Below the pieces are notes generated by a model, which made no database searches, had not been told where the DNA came from, and was given only the letters and a program-made list of their open reading frames with translations. A program made the position numbers and the translations under genes. From Cupriavidus metallidurans CH34 (lineage in GTDB: Bacteria > Pseudomonadota > Gammaproteobacteria > Burkholderiales > Burkholderiaceae), in NCBI RefSeq assembly GCF_000196015.1, contig NC_007974.2, positions 496,001 through 560,000 of the forward strand: 64,000 nt of DNA, in the 5' to 3' direction. The stretch's first letter is position 1; each line of letters opens with the position of its first letter. Shown one piece after another: positions 46,665-55,993 of this stretch.

Positions 46665-47837
46665 TTACTTGCCCAACTCCGACAGGCGTACCGGCGCGAT
46701 CTTGCCGTTCTGCACCCAGCCCACCACGGTATCGGCCATGGAGCCGCCCTTGGCGTCGATGCCTTCCACCTCGTTCGGATTGACATCCTTCGGCAGCGTC
46801 TTGACCGCCTCGGGCATTTTCGCGCGGATGGCCGCTGCGTCGCTGGTGGTGCCGGCCAGCTTCATGGCATTGGCCAGCGCCCAGGTCATCGTGTAGTTCA
46901 GCGACATTTCCGTGGTGGCATCGCGACCGTCGTGCAGCTTCTTGTAGCGGGCGTTATAGGCCTGTGCCACCGGGCGTGCATCGTTGACCAGCGGCATCAC
47001 GCCGATCGAGCCTTCGAGCATGGCCAGACCGTTCGTGACCTTGGCCATTTCGTCCATCTTGGCCTGGTCCATGATGATGAAGCCGCCCTTGAAGCCAAGC
47101 TCGCGTGCCTGCTTGACCACCAGCGCGGTCGGCTCCGACGGGCCGCCGACGAACATCACGTCGGGTTTGTCGGCGATGGCGCGCGAAACGCCAGTGTAGA
47201 AGTCGGTGGCCTTGGTGTACGACATCGGATTGTTGCCCACCACCTTGCCGCCCGCGCCTTCCCAGGCGGGCACGAACGCTTGCACCCAGGCCTTGGCGTA
47301 GTCATGGTCGGCAGGTACCAGCGCCACGTTCTTGCCAAAGCGCTTCATCTGCGCCTTGACGAACGGCTCGATGTAGCCGGTGTATGCCGGTGGGATGCGG
47401 ATCGTCAGCTTGTTGCCGGCGTCGGTAATGCGCGGCACGCTCGAGTACGCCATCACCATGAACTTTTCCTGCTCATTGAAGGCCTGCAGCGCGAAGATGC
47501 CGCCCGAGTGGGGTACGAACACCGCCGGGGTCTTGTACTGCTGCACCAGGCGACGCGCATTGATCGCGGCTTCGGCAGGCGCGTACTTGTCGTCGAGCGA
47601 GACGACTTCCAGCTTGATCTTCTTACCCTTGACCTCGAGGCCGCTGGCGTTGATCTCGTCGACAGCCATCTGGATGCCCGACAGCACGTTCTTGCCGTAG
47701 AGCGCCGCGCCACCCGACAGCGGGCCCGTGTAGCCGATCTTGACCACTTCCTGCGCCAGTGTCGGTGCCGATGCGACCAATGCCGCCACCGCGCACGCGG
47801 CCAGCGGGAAGAAACGACCCAATGTCTTGTACTGCAT
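46665..47837 (-). CDS. livK: Periplasmic substrate-binding protein of a branched-chain amino acid-type ABC importer
   Basis: A 390-residue type I solute-binding protein. The signal peptide ends APTLAQ, followed by VVKIGYTGPLSGGAALYGKN, the usual start of LivJ/LivK-type domains. Two-lobed family segments include GIQMAVDEINASG and PADHDYAKAWVQAF. The protein binds a small amino acid-like or carboxylate ligand; many members of this family bind aromatic acids or amides instead of leucine, so the ligand is open. It is the last gene of the operon, 102 bases after livF. Confidence 0.92.
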   Translation of the reverse strand: MQYKTLGRFFPLAACAVAALVASAPTLAQEVVKIGYTGPLSGGAALYGKNVLSGIQMAVDEINASGLEVKGKKIKLEVVSLDDKYAPAEAAINARRLVQQYKTPAVFVPHSGGIFALQAFNEQEKFMVMAYSSVPRITDAGNKLTIRIPPAYTGYIEPFVKAQMKRFGKNVALVPADHDYAKAWVQAFVPAWEGAGGKVVGNNPMSYTKATDFYTGVSRAIADKPDVMFVGGPSEPTALVVKQARELGFKGGFIIMDQAKMDEMAKVTNGLAMLEGSIGVMPLVNDARPVAQAYNARYKKLHDGRDATTEMSLNYTMTWALANAMKLAGTTSDAAAIRAKMPEAVKTLPKDVNPNEVEGIDAKGGSMADTVVGWVQNGKIAPVRLSELGK

Positions 47838-47939
47838 TGCTGTCTCCTTTGAGTATTGACTGCGCTTGTTCTCTACGCCCTTATCGCCCTTTTCCCGCGA
47901 GTGAGAGAAGGGTGTATCTACTCGGTTCGGCGAATCGAA

Positions 47940-48647
47940 TTACCCGCCGATGTACGCCTTCCTGATCCCCTCATCCTTCAGCAGCGTATCGCGATCACCT
48001 TCCATCACGATGTGACCGTTCTCGATCACGTAGGCGCGATGGGCGATGCCGAGCGCCGCGTAGGCGTTCTGTTCCGCCAGCAGCACGGTGGTGCCAGCGC
48101 GGTTGATGCGCTGGATGATCTCGAACATCTGCTTGACCACCAGCGGTGCAAGACCCAGCGACGGCTCGTCGAGCAGCAGCGCGCGCGGGCGGCTCATCAG
48201 CGCGCGGCCCAGTGCCACCATTTGCTGTTGCCCGCCAGACAGCGACCCCGCGGGATCGTCCTTCTTCTGGAACAGGATCGGGAACATCTCGTAGACCTCT
48301 TCGAGCGTCTTGCGGATGCCGGCGCGGTCACGGCGATGCACATACGCGCCAAGCGTCAGGTTCTTCTCGACGCTCATTGCGGGGAACAGCTTGCGGCCCT
48401 CTGGGCAGTGCACGAGTCCCGCCTGCACGATTTGCGACGGTTTCATCCCGCTAAGCTCGCGGCCGTCGAAACGCATGCTGCCGCCGCTGATGCGATGGAT
48501 GCCGCTCATCGCCAGGAAGATGGAGCTCTTGCCCGCGCCGTTCGCGCCAAGCAGTACCACGAGTTCTCCGGCGCCTGCGTGCAGCGAGATATTGTCCAGG
48601 GCGCGGAAGCTGCCGTACGACAGCGAGACGCGATCAAGCTGCAACAT
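47940..48647 (-). CDS. livF: ABC transporter ATP-binding protein LivF
   Basis: A 235-residue ATPase with Walker A GANGAGKSS, signature LSGGQQQMVALGRAL and Walker B ALLLDEPSLGLAPL, followed by VLLAEQN. It powers the importer with LivG. Its start overlaps the end of livG by 14 bases. Confidence 0.94.
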   Translation of the reverse strand: MLQLDRVSLSYGSFRALDNISLHAGAGELVVLLGANGAGKSSIFLAMSGIHRISGGSMRFDGRELSGMKPSQIVQAGLVHCPEGRKLFPAMSVEKNLTLGAYVHRRDRAGIRKTLEEVYEMFPILFQKKDDPAGSLSGGQQQMVALGRALMSRPRALLLDEPSLGLAPLVVKQMFEIIQRINRAGTTVLLAEQNAYAALGIAHRAYVIENGHIVMEGDRDTLLKDEGIRKAYIGG

Positions 48648-49398
48648 GGTCGGCTCCCAGGTAGGCCTCGATGACGTGCGGATCTTGCTGGATCTGCGCC
48701 GGCGTGCCTTCGGCGATCTTTTCGCCGTAGTTGAGCACCATGATCTTGTCGGCCAGTCGCATGATCATGTCCATTTTGTGTTCGATCAGGCAGACGGTTT
48801 TGCCGTGCCGGACCATCTTGCGGATCAGTTCGGCAAGGCCGACCGTCTCCTCAGGGTTCACGCCACCGGCAGGTTCGTCGAGCAGCAGCAGATCGGGGTC
48901 GGTGGCCAGCGCCAGCGCGAACGCCACGCGCTTGCGCGCCTCCTGGGTGATATCGGCAGCCAGTTCATGCGCGAGGTGTGACAGCCCGACGAAATCGAGT
49001 GCGGCCTCGGCCTTTTCCCGGCACAGCTTCTCTTCCTCGCGCAGGCGGCTCGTGTTGAACAGCACGTCGGCCAGCCCGGATTTTGTGCGCAGCCGATGGC
49101 CGACGATCAGATTGTCGAGCACGGTCGCCCGGTCGAACAGCGAGGTTGCCTGGAACGTGCGCGCCACGCCCAGGCGGGCGATCTGGTCCGCGCGTAATCC
49201 GGCGACGTCCTGCCCCTTGAGCAGGATCTGGCCTGATGTCGGCGCGTGGGTGCCAGCGATCAGATTGAAGAACGTCGTCTTGCCGGCACCATTGGGACCG
49301 ATGATCGCGTTGATATGGCCGGTCTCGAACTTTACGGACACATCGTGTACCGCGGTCAGGCCGCCAAATTTCTTGGTCAGGTTGCGGATCTCAAGCAT
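48634..49398 (-). CDS. livG: ABC transporter ATP-binding protein LivG
   Basis: A 254-residue ATPase starting at MLEIRNLTKKFGG, with Walker A IIGPNGAGKTT and Walker B DLLLLDEPAGGVNPEE. The usual LSGGQ-type signature is replaced by DITQEARKRVAF, a variant form also seen, as far as I recall, in some LivG subgroups (LTxxERKRLE). The rest of the fold is standard, with an IEHKMDMIMRLADKIMVLNYG segment near the end. It overlaps the livM end by eight bases. Confidence 0.93.
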   Translation of the reverse strand: MLEIRNLTKKFGGLTAVHDVSVKFETGHINAIIGPNGAGKTTFFNLIAGTHAPTSGQILLKGQDVAGLRADQIARLGVARTFQATSLFDRATVLDNLIVGHRLRTKSGLADVLFNTSRLREEEKLCREKAEAALDFVGLSHLAHELAADITQEARKRVAFALALATDPDLLLLDEPAGGVNPEETVGLAELIRKMVRHGKTVCLIEHKMDMIMRLADKIMVLNYGEKIAEGTPAQIQQDPHVIEAYLGADHVAA

Positions 49399-50419
49399 TC
49401 TCGGCTCCGGGGCGGGTGGTCGGGACGGACGTGGTTTGCGTCGGGCGCGGGGCGGCCATCTGCCCACGGCGCGCGGCGGCGGCTCGGCGGACTTGCCGCT
49501 TCAGGAACGAACCGACGATGCCATCCGGCACGAAGATGATCAGCAGGATCAGCACCGGACCGAACACGAGCATCCGGTAGTCCTGCAGGAACTGCAGGGT
49601 CTGCGTGACCCACGGTACCAGCAGCGAACCAAGCAGCGGACCGAGTAGCGTGCCCGTGCCGCCGACCAGCATCGCCATGACCATGTCGAACGTGATGTCG
49701 GTGCGGGCGATGTCCGGACCCAGGAAGCGTACCTGGCCGGCATAGAGCGCGCCGGCGAATCCGGCGTAGCCCACGGAGAGCACGAACGACAAGACCTTGG
49801 TGCGCATCAGGTTGATGCCGAGCGCTTCCGCGAGAGCATCGCTGTTACGCACGGCCATGAAGCTGCGGCCGACCAGTGAGCTGACGATGCGATGCATGAC
49901 GAACGTGCCCAGGGCCAGGAAGACCAGCACCAGGTAGTACTGCGCCTGCACGCTGTCGAAGGCGATCGGACCGATCGAAGCCGGGACCGGGATGCCGATC
50001 AGGCCTACCGCACCATGGGTCAGGCTTTCCCATTTCTCGATCAACAGATAGATGATGTAGCCTACGCACATCGTGAAGATCGAGAAGTAGTGCCCTTTCA
50101 GGCGCAGCGACACCGTGCCGACGACATAACCCAGCACCATGCAGACCACGCCGGACAACGCGAACGCGAGCCAGTACGGCATCTGATGATCGACGGTCAG
50201 GATGCCCAGCGTGTAGGCGCCGATGGCCATGAAGCCGCCATGCGCGAGATTGAGCTGGCCCGTGTATCCGGTCAGCAGGTTCAGCCCAAGCGTGGCGATG
50301 GCCATGATGAAGGCCAGCGTCATCACCGTCAGGTAGTAGCTGTTGGGGACGGCCAGCGGGAACACGATGGCCGCGACGAACAACAGCGTCCAGCCGATTT
50401 TGCCTTGCATTGATTTCAT
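49391..50419 (-). CDS. livM: ABC transporter permease LivM
   Basis: A 342-residue permease with about eight to ten spans. The family segment TLGLNLLTGYTGQLNLAHGGFMAIGAY is present in pieces near residue 45, and FLGPDIARTDITFDMVMAML with GGTGTLLGPLLGS in the second half. The C-terminal 35 residues are hydrophilic and Pro/Thr-rich. It forms the channel with LivH and lies 19 bases after it. Confidence 0.94.
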   Translation of the reverse strand: MKSMQGKIGWTLLFVAAIVFPLAVPNSYYLTVMTLAFIMAIATLGLNLLTGYTGQLNLAHGGFMAIGAYTLGILTVDHQMPYWLAFALSGVVCMVLGYVVGTVSLRLKGHYFSIFTMCVGYIIYLLIEKWESLTHGAVGLIGIPVPASIGPIAFDSVQAQYYLVLVFLALGTFVMHRIVSSLVGRSFMAVRNSDALAEALGINLMRTKVLSFVLSVGYAGFAGALYAGQVRFLGPDIARTDITFDMVMAMLVGGTGTLLGPLLGSLLVPWVTQTLQFLQDYRMLVFGPVLILLIIFVPDGIVGSFLKRQVRRAAAARRGQMAAPRPTQTTSVPTTRPGAENA

Positions 50420-50438
50420 GGTGGTCTCCTGGTTCCTG

Positions 50439-51302
50439 TCAGGCGGTCTTGCCGGCGAACAGGCCCTGCGGACGCACCGACAGGATGATCACAAGCAGCA
50501 GGAAGGCGATGATGTCCTTGTAGTCGGTGGAGATGTAGAAGCCACCGAAGCTTTCGGCCATGCCGATGATCAGCCCGCCCACGATCGCGCCGGGGATGCT
50601 GCCCATGCCGCCGAGGATGATGATCACGAACGCCTTGGTGATGACAAGGTTGCCCATGCTCGGATAGACCAGGTTGATCGGCGCGTAGAGCGTGGCGGCG
50701 ATGGCGGCCAGCGCGCCAGAGATCGCGAACACAAGCAGTGTCACGCGCATGGCGTCGATACCGACCAGCGCGGCGCCTTCGCGGTTCTGCGCCATGGCGA
50801 CGATCGTCGAACCCGTGACCGTGCGCGTCAGGAACAGGTGCAGCAGCACCATCAGGCCGAATGCCGCGACGATGATCAACAGCCGTTGCAGTGGAGCGGT
50901 CAGGCCGAAGATCTCGACCATCTGTCCATATGGGGTGGGCATGCGGTGGAAGTCGGCCCCCCACAGCGCCTGCGCGCCGGCTTCGAGAAACAGCAGGATG
51001 CCGATGGCGGCGATCATGTCGTGAATCTCGGGCGCATGGCGCAGCGGATAAAAGACCAGGCGGTCCGCCAGCATCGACAGCATCGCCACCACGACGGCCG
51101 CCGCCAGCATGGCCAGCCAGTAATTCATGCCCAGCGTGGTCATGGCGTAGTACGACACATACGCGCCGGCCATGTAGAACGCGCCGTGCGCGAAGTTTGG
51201 TACGTGCAAGATGCCGTAGACCAGGGTCAGCCCGAGTGCGACCAGGCTATAGACGCCGCCCAAAGTCAGGCCATTGAGAAACTGCTGAAAAAACAATGCC
51301 AT
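50439..51302 (-). CDS. livH: ABC transporter permease LivH
   Basis: A 287-residue permease with about eight spans: FFQQFLNGLTLGGVYSLVAL at the start, the LHVPNFAHGAFYMAGAY motif and GGMGSIPGAIVGGLIIG near the end. ATG 51302 is the normal family start, so the longer frame is rejected. It opens the liv operon and is divergent from the IclR gene. Confidence 0.94.
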   Translation of the reverse strand: MALFFQQFLNGLTLGGVYSLVALGLTLVYGILHVPNFAHGAFYMAGAYVSYYAMTTLGMNYWLAMLAAAVVVAMLSMLADRLVFYPLRHAPEIHDMIAAIGILLFLEAGAQALWGADFHRMPTPYGQMVEIFGLTAPLQRLLIIVAAFGLMVLLHLFLTRTVTGSTIVAMAQNREGAALVGIDAMRVTLLVFAISGALAAIAATLYAPINLVYPSMGNLVITKAFVIIILGGMGSIPGAIVGGLIIGMAESFGGFYISTDYKDIIAFLLLVIILSVRPQGLFAGKTA

Positions 51303-51610
51303 GAACTGTCTCCTTGCGCCGATACAGGGGTTTGTACCGACACTGTCTGTTGACGCCGTGACGTTCTCGCACGGTCGTTCTTTTTTGGTCACTGTTGCAT
51401 AGCGTTTTAAGCAGCGTCAAGCGAACGGACGTAGTATTCCGCTGTGCGAAATATGGGCATGCGGAAGCCTTTCAGAACCTCCGCGTTATCCCTGATTTCA
51501 GTGTGCAAGTGGCCTCCGGGCGGGCCTTGCCTTACTTGCCGTGTGTATGACCTCTATTCTTTCCGCACATAGCGCGGTCGTTCCTTGCCGGAAACTGATA
51601 TGAAGTCGAA
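51303..51610. other. Divergent control region, livH / IclR gene
   Basis: The 308 bases between the two divergent genes hold no gene. A 19-bp imperfect palindrome lies near the middle, listed separately, and GTTTTAAGCAGCG at about 51402 lies close to it. Both promoters must be here. Confidence 0.55.
51435..51453. promoter_or_regulatory. Candidate IclR operator (19-bp palindrome)
   Basis: TATTCCGCTGTGCGAAATA is an imperfect inverted repeat (TATT-C/T-CGC ... GCG-A/G-AATA). Its size and place between a divergent IclR gene and the transporter operon fit an IclR-type operator. The assignment is by position and symmetry only. Confidence 0.45.
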
Positions 51611-52453
51611 ATGAAGCGCACAACCTCGATTCCGATGCCCGCCGATACCGCCCTGGTATCGGCCGATGCCGCGCGTCCCGCCGAGGACGGGGATCGGAAT
51701 TTTGTGACGGCGCTGGCCCGCGGCGTGGAGTTGCTGCGTGCGTTCGGGCCGGACGATGACTTCCTTGGCAATGCGGAGTTGTCGCGTCGTACCGGCATCC
51801 CCCGACCAACGGTTTCGCGTCTGACGTACACACTGGCCAGTCTCGGATACCTCGTGTACGTCGAGGCCCAGGAGAAGTACCGTATTGGCCAGGCGGCGAT
51901 GCTGCCCGCGCAGCGCTATCTCTCGGGGGCCGGCATTCGCGATATCGCGCAGCCGCTGATGCAGTCTCTGGCGTTTGCCACTGGCTGCACGGTGGCGCTG
52001 GCGGCGCCGGATCGTCACGACATGGTGTATCTCGAGGTGTGCCAGCCGCGTGGTGCGTTGGTGATGAGGCTCACGCCTGGCTCGCGGCTGCCGATGGCGA
52101 CATCGGCCATCGGCAAGGCGTGGCTGGCGGGCCTGACATCCGATCGGCGAGGCGCGGTGTTCGCCGAACTCGAGCGTCACCATGGGGCGCGTTGGGCATC
52201 CATCCGTACCAAGCTTGAGCGTGGACTGCGCGAACACGCGCGACGCGGCTTCTGCATGGCGCACGCCGAGTGGGACCGTTCGGTGAGTGGCGCCGCCGCG
52301 CCGGTGAGTCTGGCGGATGGCTCGGAAGTGCTGTCGATCAACATCGGCGGGGCGTCCACGCGGCTCTCGCCCGAAATTCTTGAAGGCAATCTTGGCCCCC
52401 GCATTCGCGAGTTGGCGGACGCGCTCGCGGCAAGACTCTGGCGGCCAGGCTGA
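51611..52453 (+). CDS. IclR-family transcriptional regulator
   Basis: A 280-residue regulator. The N-terminal winged helix-turn-helix is ALARGVELLRAFG and ELSRRTGIPRPTVSRLTYTLASLGYL; the C-terminal effector domain (from about residue 110) has GCTVALAAPDRHDMVYLEV and LPMATSAIGKAWLAG. The family controls uptake and breakdown of acids and aromatics. It is divergent from livH and is followed after 37 bases by a dehydrogenase and then a Bug binding protein, which it probably controls as well. Confidence 0.92.
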   Translation: MKRTTSIPMPADTALVSADAARPAEDGDRNFVTALARGVELLRAFGPDDDFLGNAELSRRTGIPRPTVSRLTYTLASLGYLVYVEAQEKYRIGQAAMLPAQRYLSGAGIRDIAQPLMQSLAFATGCTVALAAPDRHDMVYLEVCQPRGALVMRLTPGSRLPMATSAIGKAWLAGLTSDRRGAVFAELERHHGARWASIRTKLERGLREHARRGFCMAHAEWDRSVSGAAAPVSLADGSEVLSINIGGASTRLSPEILEGNLGPRIRELADALAARLWRPG

Positions 52454-52490
52454 TCTTATTCAACGCAGACATCGAACCTTGGAGGCATGC

Positions 52491-53303
52491 ATGGAAGTTC
52501 GCAACAAGACCGTAATCGTGACCGGTGGTGGCACCGGTATTGGACGCGCCCTGGTGCTGGCGTTTGCCCGGGCCGGCGCACGCGGCATCGCCGTGGCGGA
52601 TATTGACGAGGCCGGGGCGTCGCAGGTGGCTGCCGAGGCCGTGGCGGCCGCGCCAGGCTGCCAGATCTTCTCGCAACGCGTGGACGTCGCGAATGCCGAA
52701 GCCGTGCAGAAGCTGGTCGATACTGCCACGCAGCGTTTCGGTCAGGTGGACGTGTTCTGCTCGAACGCCGGCATCATCCTGCGCAAGGGCCTGGATGCCA
52801 CCGCGGACGAATGGCAGCGCATCTGGGAAATCAACGTCATGGCGCATATCCACGCGGCCAAGGCCGTGCTGCCGCAGATGCTCGAACGTGGCGATGGGTA
52901 CTTCGTGAACACGGTTTCGGCTGCAGGTCTGCTCTCGCAGATCGGATCGGCGCCTTATGCCGTGACCAAGCACGCGGCGATCGGCTTTGCCGAATGGCTG
53001 TCGATCACCTACGGCGACCGCGGCATCAAGGTGAGTTGCATCTGCCCGCAGGGCGTGCAGACGAAGATGCTGTTCGGCGAGGGCGGCGAGCGCAAGGGCT
53101 TCCTGCAGGCCGGTTCGGTCACGGCCGAGCACGTTGCCGAGAAGACGCTCGAAGGCGTTGCCAACGAGAGCTTCCTGATCCTGCCACACCCCGAGGTGTT
53201 GGAGTACTACCGTCGCAAGGGGCAGGACTATGATCGGTGGCTGCGTGGCATGCGTCGGCTGCACGACCAAGTCACCAAGGAGTTCGGCAACATCGTCGTT
53301 TAA
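52491..53303 (+). CDS. Short-chain dehydrogenase/reductase (SDR)
   Basis: A 270-residue oxidoreductase of the classical SDR family: cofactor motif TGGGTGIGRAL, CSNAG structural motif, catalytic Ser in NTVSAAGLL and the YAVTK active-site Tyr-Lys pair. The residue after the second beta strand is Asp (VADIDEAG), which favours NAD over NADP. It has a strong TTGGAGG site. The substrate is unknown; it lies between an IclR regulator and a Bug binding protein and probably oxidises or reduces the imported compound. Confidence 0.92.
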   Translation: MEVRNKTVIVTGGGTGIGRALVLAFARAGARGIAVADIDEAGASQVAAEAVAAAPGCQIFSQRVDVANAEAVQKLVDTATQRFGQVDVFCSNAGIILRKGLDATADEWQRIWEINVMAHIHAAKAVLPQMLERGDGYFVNTVSAAGLLSQIGSAPYAVTKHAAIGFAEWLSITYGDRGIKVSCICPQGVQTKMLFGEGGERKGFLQAGSVTAEHVAEKTLEGVANESFLILPHPEVLEYYRRKGQDYDRWLRGMRRLHDQVTKEFGNIVV

Positions 53304-53308
53304 CGCAG

Positions 53309-53324
53309 GGCCCCGCGCGGGGCC
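53309..53324 (+). terminator. Perfect GC hairpin after the SDR gene
   Basis: GGCCCCGCGCGGGGCC is a 16-base perfect palindrome six bases after the stop. It may attenuate the downstream Bug gene or end the message. Confidence 0.45.
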
Positions 53325-53372
53325 TATACCATATCCAGAGGCGAAAAGCCCGGAAAATCAGGAGACAGATCC

Positions 53373-54359
53373 ATGTTTGTACGAATGTTCGCGCGTCGCC
53401 AGGTCGTGGCGATGCTGGCTGCCACGGCCTCGTTGGCGGCGATTCCCGCCGCGCAGGCCAACGATGCCTATCCGTCCAAGCCGATCCGCATGGTGGTTGG
53501 CTTTCCGAGCGGCGGCGCGCCGGACATTCTTGCGCGGATTTTCTCCGAGAAGATCTCACTGGGGCAGCCCGTTGTCGTCGACAACAAGCCGGGCGCGGGC
53601 GGCAACATCGGTGCGGAGACGGTAGCCCGTTCGGCGCCCGATGGTTACACGCTGGCGCTGGGCACGGTCGGCACGCACTCGATCAATGGCGCGCTGTACA
53701 GCAAGATGCCCTATGACATGGTCAAGGACTTCACGCCCGTGATCCTGTTGGCGTCCACGCCGAACGTGCTGGTCGTGCACCCCTCCGTGCCCGCGAAGAA
53801 CGTGCAGGAACTGATCGCGCTGGCCAAGGCCAAGCCGGGGCAGTTGACGTTTGGCACGCCGGGCATCGGTACATCCTTGCACGTGGCGGGCGAGTTGTTC
53901 AATACGATGGCGGGAACGAAAATCGAGCATGTCCCATACAAAGGGCGGGCGATGGCCATTCCGGACTTGCTGGGCGGCCACATCACGATGATGTTCGACA
54001 ACCTGCCGTCCGCGCTGCCGGTGGTGAAGGAGGGCAAGCTGCGCGCGCTGGGCGTGACCAGCGCGCAGCGGTCGACCTCCGCGCCAGATATCCCGACCAT
54101 CGCCGAGCAGGGCCTGCCCGGTTACGAGGCAACATCGTGGTTCGCGGTCTTCGTGCCGGCGCATACGCCGAAAGAGATCGTGGCCAAGCTGAACGCCGAG
54201 ATGAACCGCATTTTCACGCTGCCCGACGTGCAGACAAAACTCAAGACGTTGGGTCTCGATCCGATTCTCGGGACGCCTGAGAAGCTGGCCGAGTATCAAC
54301 GCAGCGAGATCGCCAAGTGGGCGAAGGTTGTGAAGGACTCTGGCGCGAAGGCGGACTAA
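53373..54359 (+). CDS. Bug-family periplasmic binding protein (TctC type)
   Basis: A 328-residue exported binding protein. Signal peptide VVAMLAATASLAAIPAAQA, then YPSKPIRMVVGFPSGGAPDI, the standard start of Bug proteins, and VVVDNKPGAGGNIGAETVA. The family, strongly expanded in Burkholderiales, binds carboxylates for TctAB-type permeases or for sensing. No tctAB lies beside it, so it may serve tctBA at 28 kb or another permease. It is 69 bases after the SDR gene. Confidence 0.93.
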   Translation: MFVRMFARRQVVAMLAATASLAAIPAAQANDAYPSKPIRMVVGFPSGGAPDILARIFSEKISLGQPVVVDNKPGAGGNIGAETVARSAPDGYTLALGTVGTHSINGALYSKMPYDMVKDFTPVILLASTPNVLVVHPSVPAKNVQELIALAKAKPGQLTFGTPGIGTSLHVAGELFNTMAGTKIEHVPYKGRAMAIPDLLGGHITMMFDNLPSALPVVKEGKLRALGVTSAQRSTSAPDIPTIAEQGLPGYEATSWFAVFVPAHTPKEIVAKLNAEMNRIFTLPDVQTKLKTLGLDPILGTPEKLAEYQRSEIAKWAKVVKDSGAKAD

Positions 54360-54378
54360 TACCGCATGATCCCAACAC

Positions 54379-54406
54379 GGGCCGGGGCCCTCGCGAGTCC
54401 CGGCCC
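54379..54406. terminator. Hairpin between the Bug gene and the MFS exporter
   Basis: GGGCCGGG pairs with CCCGGCCC around a 12-base loop, between two convergent stops. Confidence 0.6.
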
Positions 54407-54414
54407 TTGGGTAA

Positions 54415-55836
54415 TCAGGCGTCCGGCTCGGCCGCGCCTTCGGCGGGTGCGGGCTGGGCGTCGCGCAGCCGGCTGAAGCTGATGATCGCGCCGATCGCTG
54501 CCACGCCGGCGGCGGCGAAGAGCGCGGTTCTCGCCGCACCAGCGTTGTCGAGGCTGAACAGCAGCGCAACCACCGCGGTTCCCGTGGTCTGCCCCAGCAG
54601 ACGCGTCGTTGCCTGAGCACCGCTGGCACCGCCGCTTCGCTCACGTGGCGTGGCGCCGATCATCGCCCGGTTGTTCGGGGACTGGAAGAAGCCGAAGCCG
54701 ATGCCGCACAGCGCGGTGCGCCAGGCGATATCGAAGCTGCTGGCGGTTGGCGAGAGCCAGGCCAGGCCGATCAGCCCGGTAGTCAGCATGATCAGGCCCG
54801 CACCCGCCAGGATGCTGGCCGGATAGCGATCCGACAGCCTGCCGGACAGCGCTGCCATTAAGGCGACCATCAGCGGCCACGGGGTGATCAGCAAGCCTGT
54901 TTCCTGCAGGCTGCGCCCAAGCTGATACTCGAGATAGAACGGCAAGGCCACGAACGCGAGCATCTGCGTCATGAACGAGCAGAACGATGTGCCGACAGCC
55001 AGCGTGAAGGCGCGGCTCGCGAACAGATCGACCGGTACCAGCGGCGCCGGACGTCCGCGTTGCCGACGTACCAGCAGCCAACCAAGGACGATGGCCAACG
55101 CAATCCCGATCGCGCCAACGACGCGCAGTGTTGCGTGGCCCATGCTGTCGACGCCGAGGATAAACATGCCGAAGACCACTGCGGACAGCACGGCGCTGGG
55201 ATAGTCGAACGCGCGCGGCTGGGCCGGTGTATCAGGCAGCGCCCAGCGCGAGATCCATAGCGCGACGATGGCCACCGGTACATTCACCGCGAACAGCCAC
55301 TGCCAGCTGCTGATGCCAAGGATCAGCGCGCCGAGTGACGGGCCAACGGCGATCGTCACGCCAACCACCAGCGCGTTGAGTCCGATGCCGCGTCCGAGCT
55401 TGGTCGGCGGATAGATGAATCGCACGAGCGCGGTATTGACACTCATGATTCCGGCGCCGCCGATGCCCTGGATGACGCGGGCCGCCACCAGCATTGGCAG
55501 GTTCACCGCGCATGCGGCGATCAGCGATCCGATGAGGAAGATTGCCAGCCCTGTCCGGTACACACGCTTGTAGCCGAGGATGTCGCCCAGTGACGACAAC
55601 GGCAACAGACAGATGGTAACGGTCAACTGGTAGGCGTTGACGACCCAGATCGTGCTGGCGGCTTCGGCGTTGAGCTCACGGGAGATCGATGGCAAGGCGA
55701 TATTGGCGATCGAGCCATCGAGCACGGCCATGATGAGACCGCAGAAGACGGTCAGGATTGCCCAGACGCGCTGGGGATAGGGGAGTCCTTGATGGGGCTG
55801 CATGGAACGGGGCGGAGAGCGGCTTGGGCTTGCCAT
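54415..55836 (-). CDS. MFS exporter, DHA2-like (14-span) type
   Basis: A 473-residue membrane protein of the drug:H+ antiporter 2 type. Segments are VLDGSIANIALPSI in the first span (motif D1), LSSLGDILGYKRVYRTGL (motif A), ARVIQGIGGAGIMSVNTALV (motif B) and GPSLGALILGISSWQWLFAVN (motif C). The start is uncertain: ATG 55836 or ATG 55803 (MQPHQGLPYP); neither has a strong ribosome site. Such proteins export drugs or other hydrophobic compounds. The gene stands alone. Confidence 0.88.
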   Translation of the reverse strand: MASPSRSPPRSMQPHQGLPYPQRVWAILTVFCGLIMAVLDGSIANIALPSISRELNAEAASTIWVVNAYQLTVTICLLPLSSLGDILGYKRVYRTGLAIFLIGSLIAACAVNLPMLVAARVIQGIGGAGIMSVNTALVRFIYPPTKLGRGIGLNALVVGVTIAVGPSLGALILGISSWQWLFAVNVPVAIVALWISRWALPDTPAQPRAFDYPSAVLSAVVFGMFILGVDSMGHATLRVVGAIGIALAIVLGWLLVRRQRGRPAPLVPVDLFASRAFTLAVGTSFCSFMTQMLAFVALPFYLEYQLGRSLQETGLLITPWPLMVALMAALSGRLSDRYPASILAGAGLIMLTTGLIGLAWLSPTASSFDIAWRTALCGIGFGFFQSPNNRAMIGATPRERSGGASGAQATTRLLGQTTGTAVVALLFSLDNAGAARTALFAAAGVAAIGAIISFSRLRDAQPAPAEGAAEPDA

Positions 55837-55993
55837 TCCGGGCCCGGAGACCCCGTCAGACCGCTTTTGGCGCCCTGGATTTGGAAGAGAACGGCCCCGC
55901 CATTATCGTCCTGTCAGGCCATGCAGCGCAAATCTGGAAATCTCTGGCGGCGTGTCATGCGGCTACGTGACAACGCTTTCCTGCGCCGCCGGA

